Positions 34,751 to 44,136 are shown, numbered from the stretch's first letter. The stretch is 64,000 bases of DNA from Bradyrhizobium sp. NFR13 (GCF_900114605.1 NZ_FOTP01000002.1:434001-498000), one strand, 5' to 3'. The notes: generated by a model from the sequence alone, not told the origin. A program made the numbers and translations.

Positions 34751-37521
34751 GCGAGCGCTCCCTTGAGCATGGCCTGCGTCACTGGCAGCGCAGCGAAGCG
34801 CTTGCCAGTGGCGTCATGGATGGCGTTGAGCAAGGCCGGCACGATGGGGATCATCACCACCTCGGCCATGCCCTTCGGCAATTCGTCCGGCGTCAGCGGC
34901 GGCATCAGCTCGATCTCGACGTCGCGCAGCGACAGGTCGGATCCCCTAGCCACCAGATACTGGCCGAGATTCCATTGTCCGTTACCCGGGCCACCTTCGA
35001 ACGGCGGCAGCGTTTCCAGCAGCGTGTAGCCAACGCCCATGGCGAAGCCGCCTTGCGCCTGGCCGAGTACGACCTCCGGCACCAGCGCCTGCCCGCATTC
35101 GAATACGGTATAGGCTTTGGCGATGCGCAGCGCGCCGGTCGCTTTTTCGATCTCGACCCGCACCGTTGCGCCGCATGCCGATGTATAGGCCGTGCCCATC
35201 CGGTTGTTATCGGTGGGCGGGAACAGCACGCTCGACCGAACGATCCGCGTGAACTTGCCGCCACCGCGACGCAGCGCGAGCCCGTCGATTTCGGCGCGAT
35301 ACTGCTCACCATTGATGGGGAAACGTGCGCGTGCCCACGCCCAGCGCGAGAACCCATGGGCCACAGCGCCGGTGATAAAATTGCGCGCATGGGCGGTCGC
35401 AGCGAGCTTTGCCAGCGGCAGCGGAGGCAGGCCTGCAATGGTCAACTGGCCGTCCTTCCACTGTGCCTTGGCAAAGTCCTTGGCACGGGGATCGCGCGGA
35501 CCGATGTTCCAGAGCGAGAGCGCCGCCGGCCACAATCCGTAGCGGAAGATCACCTTTGCGGCCTCTGCCGAGGCATGGGTGCCGACATGAGCGCCGATCG
35601 AGGCTGAGGTGGCCGAACTGATCGATGGCACCCAGCGCGGATCCTTCTCGGCCTTGTCCTGGGTCTTCTGATCCATGGTGTAGCAATCGCCGGAGGTCAC
35701 CAGCTCCATTGCATCGAACACGCCGACCTGCGACACCGCCACCTCGTCGGCGATGCTGCCGAGATGCAATGCGACGCGATTGGCCAGTGCCGTACCGATG
35801 CCGTTGCCCATCTCCACATGGTCGCAGAAAATCGCGATCCTGCCATCGGGGCTGAGCTCGACACGACCGTTCGAACTATCACCGCCGGTGCCGTAATCCT
35901 TGGTCACGCAGGCCACGCCCGTTCCGACCCGCACGCCGTTCGCGGCGCGCGCCTTCTCCACCGCACGCTGTCGCCAGATCGGGTGCTGCTCGAGCTTGTC
36001 GAGAACCTCCTGGCTCCGCACCGAGACAATATAGGGATTGCCGGTCATCGTGCGGCCATCCTGCTTCAGCGCATTGCGCCGCCGGAAGTCGATGGGATCG
36101 AGCTTCAGCGCATGCGCAGCCTCGTCGATCAGAACTTCCAGCGCGGTCATGGTCTGCAGCGAGCCGTAGCCACGCATCGAGCCCGCGGTTACACCGCGGG
36201 TATGCTGCGCTACAGTCGTCACATCGACCTTGGGCACATCATAGATGCCGATCGCGGCAGTTGCGGCGCAAGTGGCGACGTTGGCCGAGAAATTGGCGAG
36301 GCCGCCGCCATCGAGCACGTGATCGGCGGCAAAGGCCGTGATTTTGCCGGAAGCGCGATCGACGGACATGCGCGAGCGCATCTTGATGGCGTGGCGTTTG
36401 ATGCCAGCCTGAAACTGCTGATAGCGGTCATGGGCGAGCCGCACCGGACGATCCGGAAAGAACATCGCCGCCAGTGTTACATACAAAATGAACGGCGTGT
36501 GGTCGCGGCCGCCGAATCCGCCGCCGACATAGGTGAACTGGGCGTTGATCTCGCTGGGCTTGAACGGCGCTTTCGTCTCGCCGAGCAGAAACGCAATTGA
36601 TTCCGCCGCCTCATAGGGCGACTGCACGCCAAGGACCAGTTCAAGTGCCTTGTCCTTGGCGCTGTACCAGCCGAGGCCGCATTCCGGCTCCAGAAACATC
36701 GGATCGACGGACTGCGTGTCGAAGGTGCGGTCCAGCACCAGAGCCGACTTTTCGCTCGCGGAAATCTCGGCGCGGATCCGGTCACCATAGACCGCGGCCT
36801 TCTCGTAACCCGCCTCGTTCTTGTGCGCGGTCGAGGACCACACCGGCAGCGCGGACGCCTGGGTGCGACCGGGCGTGACCCAACCAGCCAGAACTGGCGA
36901 ATAGACATCGGGCGCATCGGGCGCCGCGCCGGCAACGCGGGTGAAACGATACGCCGCATAATTCGGCATCTCGATCGGACCCGTCTCCTCGCCAAACTGC
37001 ACGAAGGTGCCGTCACGCAACGCGATCCGCGCGCGGTCATAGGCGTCGAACTGCTCGAAAATCAACAGCGCAACGGGCTGGCCCATATAGAGCGGCGTTT
37101 TGCCGACGGGACAGAACAGATCGCCTTCATAGAAGGTCGGAACGCGAGCGTTGATCCTCGCGAGATCCTCCGCGGTGACGATCACCGTGGGCTTCAACGT
37201 ACCGCTCAGCCGCGCGAGATCCATGCCGAGATAAACATGGGTGGCATCCGGCGCGCGCACCAGAATCGCGTGCGAGGTCTTTGCCGGCCAGCCCGGCAGG
37301 TCATTCGCTCGGAAATCCGACGCATAGAGTTTCGAGCCTGTGACCTTGGCGACGCCATCGACACGACCAGCGCTGCCGATAGCGGGGTTGAACTTACCCC
37401 GCCCAGGCAATGTCTCGCGTGCCGGAAATGCCACCTGCTCGGCTGCAGCAAGGTGCGACAGACTGAGCGTGATACCGCCCGCCGACACCCACTTCATGAA
37501 CTCGCGTCGCGAGGTTCTCAT
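34747..37521 (-). CDS. Tat-exported molybdopterin-binding aldehyde dehydrogenase/isoquinoline oxidoreductase large subunit
   Basis: Molybdenum-cofactor subunit of the xanthine oxidase superfamily, IorB/aldehyde-dehydrogenase branch, 924 residues. It begins with a twin-arginine signal (RTSRREFMKWVSAGG then a hydrophobic stretch), so the mature enzyme should work in the periplasm. Recognisable parts are the Mo-cofactor loops VGGGFGGRDH, SMRGYGSLQ and DHVEMGNGIGTALANR. The ATG at 37521 has an AAGGG site 7 nt upstream; earlier in-frame codons are not used. With the Fe-S and cytochrome subunits it resembles three-part membrane-linked aldehyde dehydrogenases of acetic acid bacteria. The substrate, an aldehyde or N-heterocycle, is unknown. 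Confidence 0.92.
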   Translation of the reverse strand: MRTSRREFMKWVSAGGITLSLSHLAAAEQVAFPARETLPGRGKFNPAIGSAGRVDGVAKVTGSKLYASDFRANDLPGWPAKTSHAILVRAPDATHVYLGMDLARLSGTLKPTVIVTAEDLARINARVPTFYEGDLFCPVGKTPLYMGQPVALLIFEQFDAYDRARIALRDGTFVQFGEETGPIEMPNYAAYRFTRVAGAAPDAPDVYSPVLAGWVTPGRTQASALPVWSSTAHKNEAGYEKAAVYGDRIRAEISASEKSALVLDRTFDTQSVDPMFLEPECGLGWYSAKDKALELVLGVQSPYEAAESIAFLLGETKAPFKPSEINAQFTYVGGGFGGRDHTPFILYVTLAAMFFPDRPVRLAHDRYQQFQAGIKRHAIKMRSRMSVDRASGKITAFAADHVLDGGGLANFSANVATCAATAAIGIYDVPKVDVTTVAQHTRGVTAGSMRGYGSLQTMTALEVLIDEAAHALKLDPIDFRRRNALKQDGRTMTGNPYIVSVRSQEVLDKLEQHPIWRQRAVEKARAANGVRVGTGVACVTKDYGTGGDSSNGRVELSPDGRIAIFCDHVEMGNGIGTALANRVALHLGSIADEVAVSQVGVFDAMELVTSGDCYTMDQKTQDKAEKDPRWVPSISSATSASIGAHVGTHASAEAAKVIFRYGLWPAALSLWNIGPRDPRAKDFAKAQWKDGQLTIAGLPPLPLAKLAATAHARNFITGAVAHGFSRWAWARARFPINGEQYRAEIDGLALRRGGGKFTRIVRSSVLFPPTDNNRMGTAYTSACGATVRVEIEKATGALRIAKAYTVFECGQALVPEVVLGQAQGGFAMGVGYTLLETLPPFEGGPGNGQWNLGQYLVARGSDLSLRDVEIELMPPLTPDELPKGMAEVVMIPIVPALLNAIHDATGKRFAALPVTQAMLKGALA

Positions 37522-37562
37522 TCCTTTACCCTTGATCGACAGTGCTTGCCGTTCGGCGGAGT

Positions 37563-38651
37563 TTATTTGAGATCGGCGATGGTCGCCGGCCCGGGGCCGG
37601 TCGTGATGAGCGTCGGCCACTGATTGGAGCCGAACGGGACCATCGGCGGCAGGAACGGCGTCATGCCACGCTTGGCGCTTTCCGCAATGATGGCAGCACG
37701 GGCGTCGCCCCCCATCAATTCGTAGTCCATCAGGTGATAGTTGCCGAAGAACAACGAGCCCACGGAACGATCCGCGATGATGCGCGTCAGCGACTCCAGC
37801 ATATCGGCTTGCGTTGTGGTGAATGACACGGTTTCGATCAGCAACAACCGGTCATTGATGGCTTCCGGCGGAAAGAACTGCGCCAACACGCTGAACAGTA
37901 CGTTGTTCTGGCGTGCCACATAAATCGTATTGCTAGCGGCATAGGCCTTGTCCCAATCGGGGCCCAGCATCTTCTTCCAGTCGGCGAGCACGGTCATCCA
38001 GTGATTGACCTGGGTCTGTGCCGCCCAGGCCACGTTGTTCGCCAGATACGGCGCCTGCTTCTTGCCGAACTTCTCCAGCGCATCGAAAGGAATGGCACCT
38101 TTGGCGATGCATTCATCCATGAAAGCGAGGTTGTTCTGCAGGATGGTGCGGTTGTTATCGCGCCAGTCGGCTTGCATCGGCGTGAGGTCGAGGCCATCGA
38201 GCGCCGACTGCATCCGGCTGCGATAGGCTTTCATCGAACCGAGCCAGGATTTGTTGTCGGGATTGTTCACATAGGGGCCTACCACTTCGGCGAGCGCCAT
38301 GGTGCTGTGCCCAACCGACTTGAGCAGTTGATAGACCATTGGCACCGAAGGCGCATCGACCGGCGGCTTGCCAGGCTGGTACAACGTGAACTTGCCGCCG
38401 GCACCGGAGAACAGGCCGAGGATCACGGGATGTTTGGCGAGGATATTGGCGCGAAACACTTTCGCTGCGTCGCCATAAAGCTCAAACATGCCGGTGTTGA
38501 GCGCAAGCATGTCCTTGGTGGCGGTCTCGGCAGGCGTTGTCGCAGTCAGTCCTGAAATGGGCGCCATGTAGGATGGCAGGGTCTGGGCCCGGGCGGCGTT
38601 GACGCCCCCCAACAAGGCGGCCGCAAGAATGACAGCGTGGCGATACGTCAT
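37563..38651 (-). CDS. Secreted protein of unknown function, first gene of the Mo-hydroxylase operon
   Basis: 362 residues with a clean Sec signal (MTYRHAVILAAALLGGVNAARA). The mature protein is soluble, largely helical and free of Cys clusters or heme motifs; it has a single Cys (DECIAKG) and notable blocks such as VNHWMTVLADWKKMLGPDWDKAY and FFGNYHLMDYELMGGDARAAI (each given only in part in databases I can recall). I do not recognise a family. It lies 41 bp upstream of the large subunit, so a maturation, scaffold or substrate-handling role for the periplasmic enzyme is possible but unproven. Confidence 0.75.
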   Translation of the reverse strand: MTYRHAVILAAALLGGVNAARAQTLPSYMAPISGLTATTPAETATKDMLALNTGMFELYGDAAKVFRANILAKHPVILGLFSGAGGKFTLYQPGKPPVDAPSVPMVYQLLKSVGHSTMALAEVVGPYVNNPDNKSWLGSMKAYRSRMQSALDGLDLTPMQADWRDNNRTILQNNLAFMDECIAKGAIPFDALEKFGKKQAPYLANNVAWAAQTQVNHWMTVLADWKKMLGPDWDKAYAASNTIYVARQNNVLFSVLAQFFPPEAINDRLLLIETVSFTTTQADMLESLTRIIADRSVGSLFFGNYHLMDYELMGGDARAAIIAESAKRGMTPFLPPMVPFGSNQWPTLITTGPGPATIADLK

Positions 38652-39026
38652 ATCCGGATTCCCCCGACATATTGGCGATGGCTGGTGTCACGACTAACGC
38701 AGCAAATCTTAAAAATCTGCGTCTGCCACCCAGTAGAAATGGTCGTGACATAGTTGACGAAAGCAAACGCGCCGTGAGGGCGGAATGCTCTCGAATGGGA
38801 CTGAACTGGAGAAGAGAAACGCTACGAATCACGCGGGCGCTGGTGGCTCAACGCTATACGCAATTTCGCGATACCGGAATTGTTTCGCGAACCGGAATAC
38901 GCAGCGATCTCTCGTTCGCCTGTGGTGGAAGGCTGGACGCTTGAAACAGGCCGGGGTTATTTTCACGACACGTAGATAAGCACCATCAACAGGGCTGTAT
39001 AGCTCCGGGCGGCCGAGAGAGAGCGC
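38652..39026. other. Divergent intergenic region
   Basis: About 375 bp between the Mo-hydroxylase operon and the DUF1801 gene. No gene-like frame, repeat or known promoter motif recognised; a GGAAT (not GGAAC) at 38875 has no -10 partner. Confidence 0.45.
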
Positions 39027-39455
39027 ATGTCAAAAAAGACGTCTGTCAAATCGTCGAAGGTCCGCGAAGCAGCCTCTCCCTCCGAACTGATCGACGCGAA
39101 GATCGGTGAGCTTGGTGACTGGCGCGGCGACATGCTCGCTCGCGTCCGGGCTGTGATCAAACAAGCCGATCCCGAGGTGATCGAGGAATGGAAGTGGCGC
39201 GGCGTTCCCGTATGGGAACATGCCGGCATCATCTGTACCGGAGAGACTTACAAGGCGGTCGTGAAGATGACCTTTGCGAAGGGCGCATCGCTCGATGACC
39301 CGTCAGGCCTGTTCAACTGCAGCCTCGACGGCAACACCCGCCGCGCCATCGATATTCACGAAGGCGACGAAATCAACGAAAAGGCGCTGAAGGCGCTCAT
39401 CCGCGCTGCGGTGGCGTTGAACACGTCAGCCAGGAAGAAGCCAAAGAAAGCGTGA
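39027..39455 (+). CDS. DUF1801 domain-containing protein
   Basis: 142-residue cytosolic protein of the DUF1801 (YdhG-like) family. Recognised blocks: WRGDMLARVRAVIKQADPEV, EEWKWRGVPVWEHAGIIC, and VKMTFAKGASLDDPSGLFN. N- and C-termini are Lys/Ser-rich. The biochemical role of the family is not established; some members are linked to iron or frataxin-like folds. Single gene, convergent with a 47-residue membrane protein gene 6 bp away. Confidence 0.9.
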   Translation: MSKKTSVKSSKVREAASPSELIDAKIGELGDWRGDMLARVRAVIKQADPEVIEEWKWRGVPVWEHAGIICTGETYKAVVKMTFAKGASLDDPSGLFNCSLDGNTRRAIDIHEGDEINEKALKALIRAAVALNTSARKKPKKA

Positions 39456-39461
39456 GCATCG

Positions 39462-39605
39462 TTATCTGCCGACCGGCCACGACAGGTCGTAGGACATCAC
39501 ATAGATGACGATCGCCGCCAGACACAGAATAATACCGATCCAGAACAGCGGCGAATGATGAATGGGGCGGCTCCGCGCTGCACCATCCCTTTGTTCGTCT
39601 TTCAT
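39462..39605 (-). CDS. Small single-span membrane protein
   Basis: 47 residues from an ATG with a strong GGAGG site 4 nt upstream. A hydrophilic head is followed by one helix (PLFWIGIILCLAAIVIYVMS) and a short tail. Such one-helix proteins are common but unstudied in bradyrhizobia. The start overlaps, on the opposite strand, only non-coding DNA before the FkbM gene. No function can be assigned. Confidence 0.65.
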   Translation of the reverse strand: MKDEQRDGAARSRPIHHSPLFWIGIILCLAAIVIYVMSYDLSWPVGR

Positions 39606-39675
39606 TCGTCCTCCATCCCGGTCGCTAAGTACCTCAATCGCTCGAATTGTCGCGCGACACTCTGACACGCTGCCC

Positions 39676-40617
39676 ATGCCCGCCGAAGCACGCATTGTCG
39701 CACCATTCGCAGGAAAAGTACGCATGCGGGACGGCGCGATTCGACGCAACGATGATGGATTATCCGCGCTGCTCCAGCCTGCGCGACCGACCGCTGTCGT
39801 CGATATCGGTGCCAATCCCATTGATGGTGACCCACCCTATAAACCGATGCTGCAAAGCGGACTTTGCCATGTGACCGGTTTCGATCCACACCCGCAGGCT
39901 TTGGCGCAATTACAGGCGCGCAAGGGCGCGTTCGAGACCTATCTTCCTTATGCCGTCGGCGATGGTGGCAGCCATACGCTGAACATCTGCCGCGGCATCG
40001 GCTTTGCCAGCCTGCTGCAACCGGAGCCCAAGACACTCACGCACTTTCCGAACTTCACCGAGCTCGGACGCGTCGTCGACAGGCTCCCACTCGATACACG
40101 GCGGCTCGACGATATCGCCGAGATCGAGCGCATCGATCTGTTAAAGATCGACATTCAGGGCGGCGAACTGTCGGTGTTCAGGAATGGTCGCACCAAACTG
40201 GTAAAAGCCATCGCCATTCAGACTGAAGTCTCCTTCGTGCCGCTCTATGAGAAGCAGCCGGTGTTCGGCGACATCGATCTCGAACTGCGCAGCCTCGGCT
40301 TCATTCCGCACATGTTCGCGGCCATCAACAAGAAGATGATCGCGCCCATGATGGGGCCGAATCCTGCTGCCGCCATCAATCAACTCGTCGAGGCCGACGT
40401 TGTCTATGTCCGGGATTTCATCCAGGCCGAGGCGATGGACAGCGAGCAGCTCAAGCATCTCGCACTGATCGCGCATCATTGCTACGGCTCGTTCGATCTG
40501 GCGCTGAATTGCGTGCATCATCTGGCCAGTCGCGGTGCGGTCGCGCCCGATGCCAAAAACCGCTATGTCGCCCTGCTCCAGGCCAATCGCCCCAAAGTAG
40601 CTGGCGGCAGACTTTAA
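39676..40617 (+). CDS. FkbM family methyltransferase
   Basis: SAM-dependent methyltransferase-like protein, 313 residues from ATG 39676. The SAM loop is VVDIGANPIDGDP, the second acidic strand VTGFDPHPQAL, and the FkbM block LLKIDIQGGELSVFRNG is clear. Family members methylate hydroxyl groups of sugars or small molecules. The C-terminal 70 residues are an extension. An ATG at 39724 (MRDGAIRR) is an alternative start; no ribosome-binding site decides. Neighbours give no pathway. Confidence 0.88.
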   Translation: MPAEARIVAPFAGKVRMRDGAIRRNDDGLSALLQPARPTAVVDIGANPIDGDPPYKPMLQSGLCHVTGFDPHPQALAQLQARKGAFETYLPYAVGDGGSHTLNICRGIGFASLLQPEPKTLTHFPNFTELGRVVDRLPLDTRRLDDIAEIERIDLLKIDIQGGELSVFRNGRTKLVKAIAIQTEVSFVPLYEKQPVFGDIDLELRSLGFIPHMFAAINKKMIAPMMGPNPAAAINQLVEADVVYVRDFIQAEAMDSEQLKHLALIAHHCYGSFDLALNCVHHLASRGAVAPDAKNRYVALLQANRPKVAGGRL

Positions 40618-40705
40618 ACTTCCCGGGTTCCGACGTAACATGGCCTCCGGCGCAGAGACCGCGCCGATGCGTGCATCATCTTTCCAGCCAGACCACGGGT
40701 CAAAC

Positions 40706-41677
40706 ATGCTTTCACGGCGCCGCCTTTTGCTGACTGCGGGACTGGCGATCGCCTGCCCGGCAGTGCTGCGCGCCGAACCGCTGAAGATGCGCCTCGCCCA
40801 TAGCCTGCCGACCACCCATCCCGTCCACCCGGCAATGCAGCACTTTGCAGATCTGACACGCGAACGTTCGCAAGGCGAACTCGACATCGCGCTGTTTGCA
40901 GACGGACAGCTCGGTCAAGAAGTCGACCTGCTGTCGCAGGTACAGGCCGGCAAACTGGATTTCCTGAAAGTCAGCGCCAGCGTGCTTGAGCGCTTCCATC
41001 CTGCCTACAAGGTTCTCAACCTGCCCTTCACATTCCGCGATCGAGCGCACTGGTTGAAGGTCACGAGCAACGAGGTCGGCAACGAGATTCTCGCCTCGAC
41101 CACATCGGCCGGTCTCACTGGTCTGACCTTTTACGACGCCGGCGCGCGCAGCTTCTATGGGCGGAAACCGATCCTTCATCCGGACGATCTCAAGGGCATG
41201 AAGATCCGCATCCAGCCATCGGAGACCATGGTCAAGCTGATGCAGCTGTTCGGCGCCGAAGGCATCGAGCTGTCATGGAGCAATGTCTATGTCGCACTGA
41301 AGTCGGGATTGGTCGATGGTGCAGAGAACAGCGTGGCTGCGCTGATTGTCGGCAAGCATGCCGAAGTCGCGACGCACTACTCGTTCGACGAACACACCAT
41401 GATCCCGGATGTGCTGCTGGTGGGCGCCGGCCGGCTCAACAGCATGACGGCGAAACAGCGGGAGATCATCCGCGAAGCCGCTGCGCTGTCCTATCATCAC
41501 ATGAACGAGCTGTGGACCGCATTCGAGGCACAAACGCGCCTGCAGGTCGAAGCGATGGGCGTGACATTCGTCAAGCCGGACAAGGCGCCCTTCATTGCGA
41601 AGGCAGCGCCCCTCGCCGACATCTATGCCGGCGAGGAAGCGTCACGGACGTTGCTGCGCAGGATCGCGCAGGCATAG
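40706..41677 (+). CDS. TRAP transporter solute-binding protein (DctP family), orphan
   Basis: Periplasmic binding protein for TRAP-type uptake of carboxylates, 323 residues. The N-terminus has a Tat-like signal (LSRRRLLLTAGLAIACPA). The DctP fold shows GQLGQEVDLLSQVQAGKLDF, the carboxylate-binding Arg region GMKIRIQPSETMVKL and the WSNVYVALKSGLVDGAENS block. No DctQ or DctM membrane genes are adjacent, so it must use a permease encoded elsewhere. It starts 88 bp after the FkbM gene and ends 16 bp from the convergent FKBP gene. Confidence 0.92.
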   Translation: MLSRRRLLLTAGLAIACPAVLRAEPLKMRLAHSLPTTHPVHPAMQHFADLTRERSQGELDIALFADGQLGQEVDLLSQVQAGKLDFLKVSASVLERFHPAYKVLNLPFTFRDRAHWLKVTSNEVGNEILASTTSAGLTGLTFYDAGARSFYGRKPILHPDDLKGMKIRIQPSETMVKLMQLFGAEGIELSWSNVYVALKSGLVDGAENSVAALIVGKHAEVATHYSFDEHTMIPDVLLVGAGRLNSMTAKQREIIREAAALSYHHMNELWTAFEAQTRLQVEAMGVTFVKPDKAPFIAKAAPLADIYAGEEASRTLLRRIAQA

Positions 41678-41693
41678 GTTCGTTTGATCGGGC

Positions 41694-42194
41694 TTATTTG
41701 ACGCCAAGCAGTTCGACGTCGAAGATCAACGTCGCATTTGGCGGGATCACGCCGCCAGCACCGCGCGCGCCATAGCCGAGATCCGGCGGAATGATCAGCG
41801 TGCGCTTGCCGCCGACCTTCATAGTGGCGACGCCTTCATCCCAACCCTTGATGACACGCGACATGCCGATCGGGAATTCGAAGGGCTCATTGCGATCGAC
41901 CGACGAGTCGAATTTCTTGCCCTTGACACCGTTCTCATAGAGCCAGCCGGTGTAATGCATCACGCAGGTCTGTCCCTTGGCCGGCGTTGCGCCGGTGCCA
42001 ACGGTGGTGTCTTCGATCTTGAGGCCTGAAGCTGTGGTCATGGTTTTTCCTGCGGCTGGTGCCATTTTCTGCGGCGCTTGTTTTTGAGGCGCTTGCGCCA
42101 TGGCGGACGAAAGGGAGACGTCGGACACGGCCACGATCATAGTCGCACTGACCGCGACGGCCGTGGCTCTGACGGCACGCTGGGAGTTTCGCAT
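41694..42194 (-). CDS. Exported FKBP-type peptidyl-prolyl isomerase
   Basis: 166-residue foldase. An N-terminal signal ends near SSAMAQ, followed by a Gln/Pro/Ala linker and a complete FKBP domain (about residues 60-166): [47 protein letters not shown] and [19 protein letters not shown]. Catalyses cis-trans prolyl isomerisation in the periplasm. The ATG at 42194 sits 5 nt after an AGGAG site; the ATG at 42197 is too close. Confidence 0.93.
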   Translation of the reverse strand: MRNSQRAVRATAVAVSATMIVAVSDVSLSSAMAQAPQKQAPQKMAPAAGKTMTTASGLKIEDTTVGTGATPAKGQTCVMHYTGWLYENGVKGKKFDSSVDRNEPFEFPIGMSRVIKGWDEGVATMKVGGKRTLIIPPDLGYGARGAGGVIPPNATLIFDVELLGVK

Positions 42195-42330
42195 CATGTC
42201 TCCTGGATGGTTGGGTTTGCGAGCGGCGCAGTCATGCCCCGCCATCGCACCGCAACGCAAGTCCTGGCAATGCCGAATCCCGGAGCCGCGATCCATCGAG
42301 ATCGGTCAATGGAGAAGCTTGAATCGGCCG

Positions 42331-42507
42331 TCAGTCGGGCTTCGGGCTGCGTCGGGCCAGCTGCCCCCTGTAATTTTCGAGCAACCGGGTCGCGAACTCG
42401 GTTGCTTCGTCGCTCGCCTTGATCGATGGGCTGTCGATCATCGGCTCGAGCGAGACCGGATGTTTGAAGCTGAACGAGCGGATGACGCGATCGATGGCTG
42501 CTTGCAT
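42331..42507 (-). CDS. Small soluble protein, 58 residues, predicted stress gene
   Basis: Starts MQAAIDRVIRSFSFKHPV and ends RRSPKPD. A GGGAG site lies 6 nt upstream of the ATG at 42507, and an EcfG-type promoter motif ends about 24 bp upstream, so the predicted leader is only about 16 nt and fits exactly. The protein is helical and charged (EATEFATRLLENYRGQLARR). No family is recognised. Confidence 0.65.
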   Translation of the reverse strand: MQAAIDRVIRSFSFKHPVSLEPMIDSPSIKASDEATEFATRLLENYRGQLARRSPKPD

Positions 42508-42530
42508 GGAGAACTCCCGATGGCGACAGA

Positions 42531-42555
42531 AACTCCGCGTTTCGCGGAAAGTTCC
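42531..42555 (-). promoter_or_regulatory. EcfG-type general stress promoter
   Basis: Minus strand: GGAAC (42555-42551), 17 nt, GTT (42533-42531). Predicted transcription start near 42523, directly ahead of the ribosome-binding site of the 58-residue gene. Confidence 0.65.
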
Positions 42556-42644
42556 TGATCAGTCTGCGGGAGAACAGCGCAGGTTCAAGGCCGCAGCACG
42601 GCCGCTGCACAGCCGCAATAAGGCCATTTTGGCTGCAAATGTTG

Positions 42645-42806
42645 CTAAGCGCTTGCTTCTGCTGCGAATTGCAGTCCTTTGAAAGTCAGTCGCTTGGGGT
42701 CGCGAACGCCCGCCAGATACAGGCCGCGAATGAAGTGGGTCACCATGTCGCGATCACAGCCGGTCAGAATGACCACGGCATCGACGGCTGTCTTCTGGGC
42801 ATCCAT
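42645..42806 (-). CDS. Small hypothetical protein, 53 residues
   Basis: Read from the ATG at 42806, which has a GAGG site 6 nt upstream. Sequence begins MDAQKTAVDAVVILTGCDRD and includes MVTHFIRGLYLAG; it looks like a compact helical protein. No family recognised. An upstream in-frame start would add only spurious residues. Confidence 0.5.
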   Translation of the reverse strand: MDAQKTAVDAVVILTGCDRDMVTHFIRGLYLAGVRDPKRLTFKGLQFAAEASA

Positions 42807-43115
42807 ATCAATCCTCGCGCCGCACAGAGGGCCTTTTCCGCGCGTTTCCAAATCGCCGGATGGTCAAGACATGCCCGATTCCCGGGATTTCCGGATATAC
42901 GCGGATCACCCCTGCGCGAGCTCCGCCCAGCCTCGCGCAGGCTTCATTGTCGGCAAATCATGCGCAAGATCGCCGTAAATCGCAGATAGTTGATGCGTTG
43001 CCGCGCTGTCGGCTGTAAACCGCAGCGGAGTTTCGGCCATCGCCAGAGCAGTTGCCCGGCTGCCGCATCCAACAATGACCCACCCCTAACGAAAGAAAGC
43101 AACAAGGCCTCGTTC
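42807..43115. other. Intergenic region
   Basis: About 310 bp between two divergent small genes. No recognisable gene, repeat or promoter motif. Confidence 0.4.
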
Positions 43116-43460
43116 ATGAGCGGATTCAAGGAACCCAGCTTCGCAGATCGTCAGAAGGCTGCGATCGAAGCCAGGAAGAATATTCTCAATAAATTCAAAG
43201 CGCAGCCAGGCCCTGACGATCCTGCCGTAAAGGCCCGCGCCGCCGAGCGCGAAGCTGCTGCCGCCGCACGCGCCGAGGCAAAGGCCGCCCGCGAAGCCGA
43301 GAAGGCTGCGCAGAGGGCTCGTGAGGCCGAGGAAGCCGCCGCTGCCGCTGCCCAGCTCGCCCGTGAACAGGAAGAGGCTGCATTAGCCAAGGCCGCGCTG
43401 GAAGCCCAGCAGAAGGCTGCCCGTGACGCCCGTTACGCGGCCCGCAAGAAGCGCAAATAG
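43116..43460 (+). CDS. DUF6481-type Ala/Lys/Glu-rich coiled-coil protein
   Basis: 114 residues from MSGFKEPSFADRQKAAIEAR. After this conserved head the protein is one long charged coiled coil rich in Ala, Glu, Arg and Lys, ending in a basic tail RYAARKKRK. This matches the family I know as DUF6481 in bradyrhizobia; its function is unknown. A strong hairpin terminator follows 10 bp after the stop. Confidence 0.8.
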   Translation: MSGFKEPSFADRQKAAIEARKNILNKFKAQPGPDDPAVKARAAEREAAAAARAEAKAAREAEKAAQRAREAEEAAAAAAQLAREQEEAALAKAALEAQQKAARDARYAARKKRK

Positions 43461-43470
43461 ATACGTGATC

Positions 43471-43499
43471 AGCGTGCCATCATCGCCCGATGGCACGCT
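43471..43499. terminator. Hairpin terminator after the DUF6481 gene
   Basis: An 11 bp perfect stem (AGCGTGCCATC with its complement) and a 7 nt loop, placed between two convergent genes and probably used by both. No U tract. Confidence 0.6.
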
Positions 43500-43520
43500 G
43501 TGTGATCCCGCAAACTCAGA

Positions 43521-44009
43521 TCAGTTCGTTTTGCCGAATTGCGGCTCATCTGGTCTGACGAAGTTGTTGCCGCTGGGGCCATAGCCTGTGATCTGGATCA
43601 CCGCGCCCTCTTCCCGCGTGCCATCCCAATGCACCGCACCAGCGGGATGCACCATGTAGCCGCCGGTCTTCATCGGGATCGATTTCTCGGGCACGAAGGC
43701 TTCGCCCGTGCCGGTATACCATGTGCCCGATAGCACCACGACGTGACGATCTTCCGGATGCTTGTGCGGTTTGCTCATGATGCCGGGTGGCCACTTGATC
43801 CGCAGCACATAGATGCCCTGTTTCGAGGGATCTCCATAAAGTGTCGCGACTTCGACGCCGACACCGAACGGATTCTTCCAGACTTCCTCGCCCTGATTGA
43901 TGCGTACAAAGCCCATCTCATCGGTGGCGCTCCATGTCGTCACGCTCGGAAACAGTGTTGCCGCGATCAGACAAGCCGCCGCAACGACGACGCGTCTTTC
44001 TTTTTTCAT
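43521..44009 (-). CDS. Exported cupin-domain protein
   Basis: 162 residues with a Sec signal (about residues 1-28). The cupin core has the metal-binding pattern: PHKHPEDRHVVVLSGTWYTG (His residues plus Glu) and, further on, MVHPAGAVHWDG. Function unknown; such proteins may bind a metal or act as dioxygenases or isomerases. The ATG at 44009 lies 5 nt from a GGGGAGG site; the ATG just before it is too close. Confidence 0.82.
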   Translation of the reverse strand: MKKERRVVVAAACLIAATLFPSVTTWSATDEMGFVRINQGEEVWKNPFGVGVEVATLYGDPSKQGIYVLRIKWPPGIMSKPHKHPEDRHVVVLSGTWYTGTGEAFVPEKSIPMKTGGYMVHPAGAVHWDGTREEGAVIQITGYGPSGNNFVRPDEPQFGKTN

Positions 44010-44136
44010 CATGGCCTCCCCAGGCATTTTCTTATGCGCGGAGGCTATTCCGAGTTTTCAGGGCCAGCAACGAGCAGCGCAACATGACAAGCCCGTCGCA
44101 CGGACGGGCCCGTCACAACGATGCAAGTGAAGGGCG

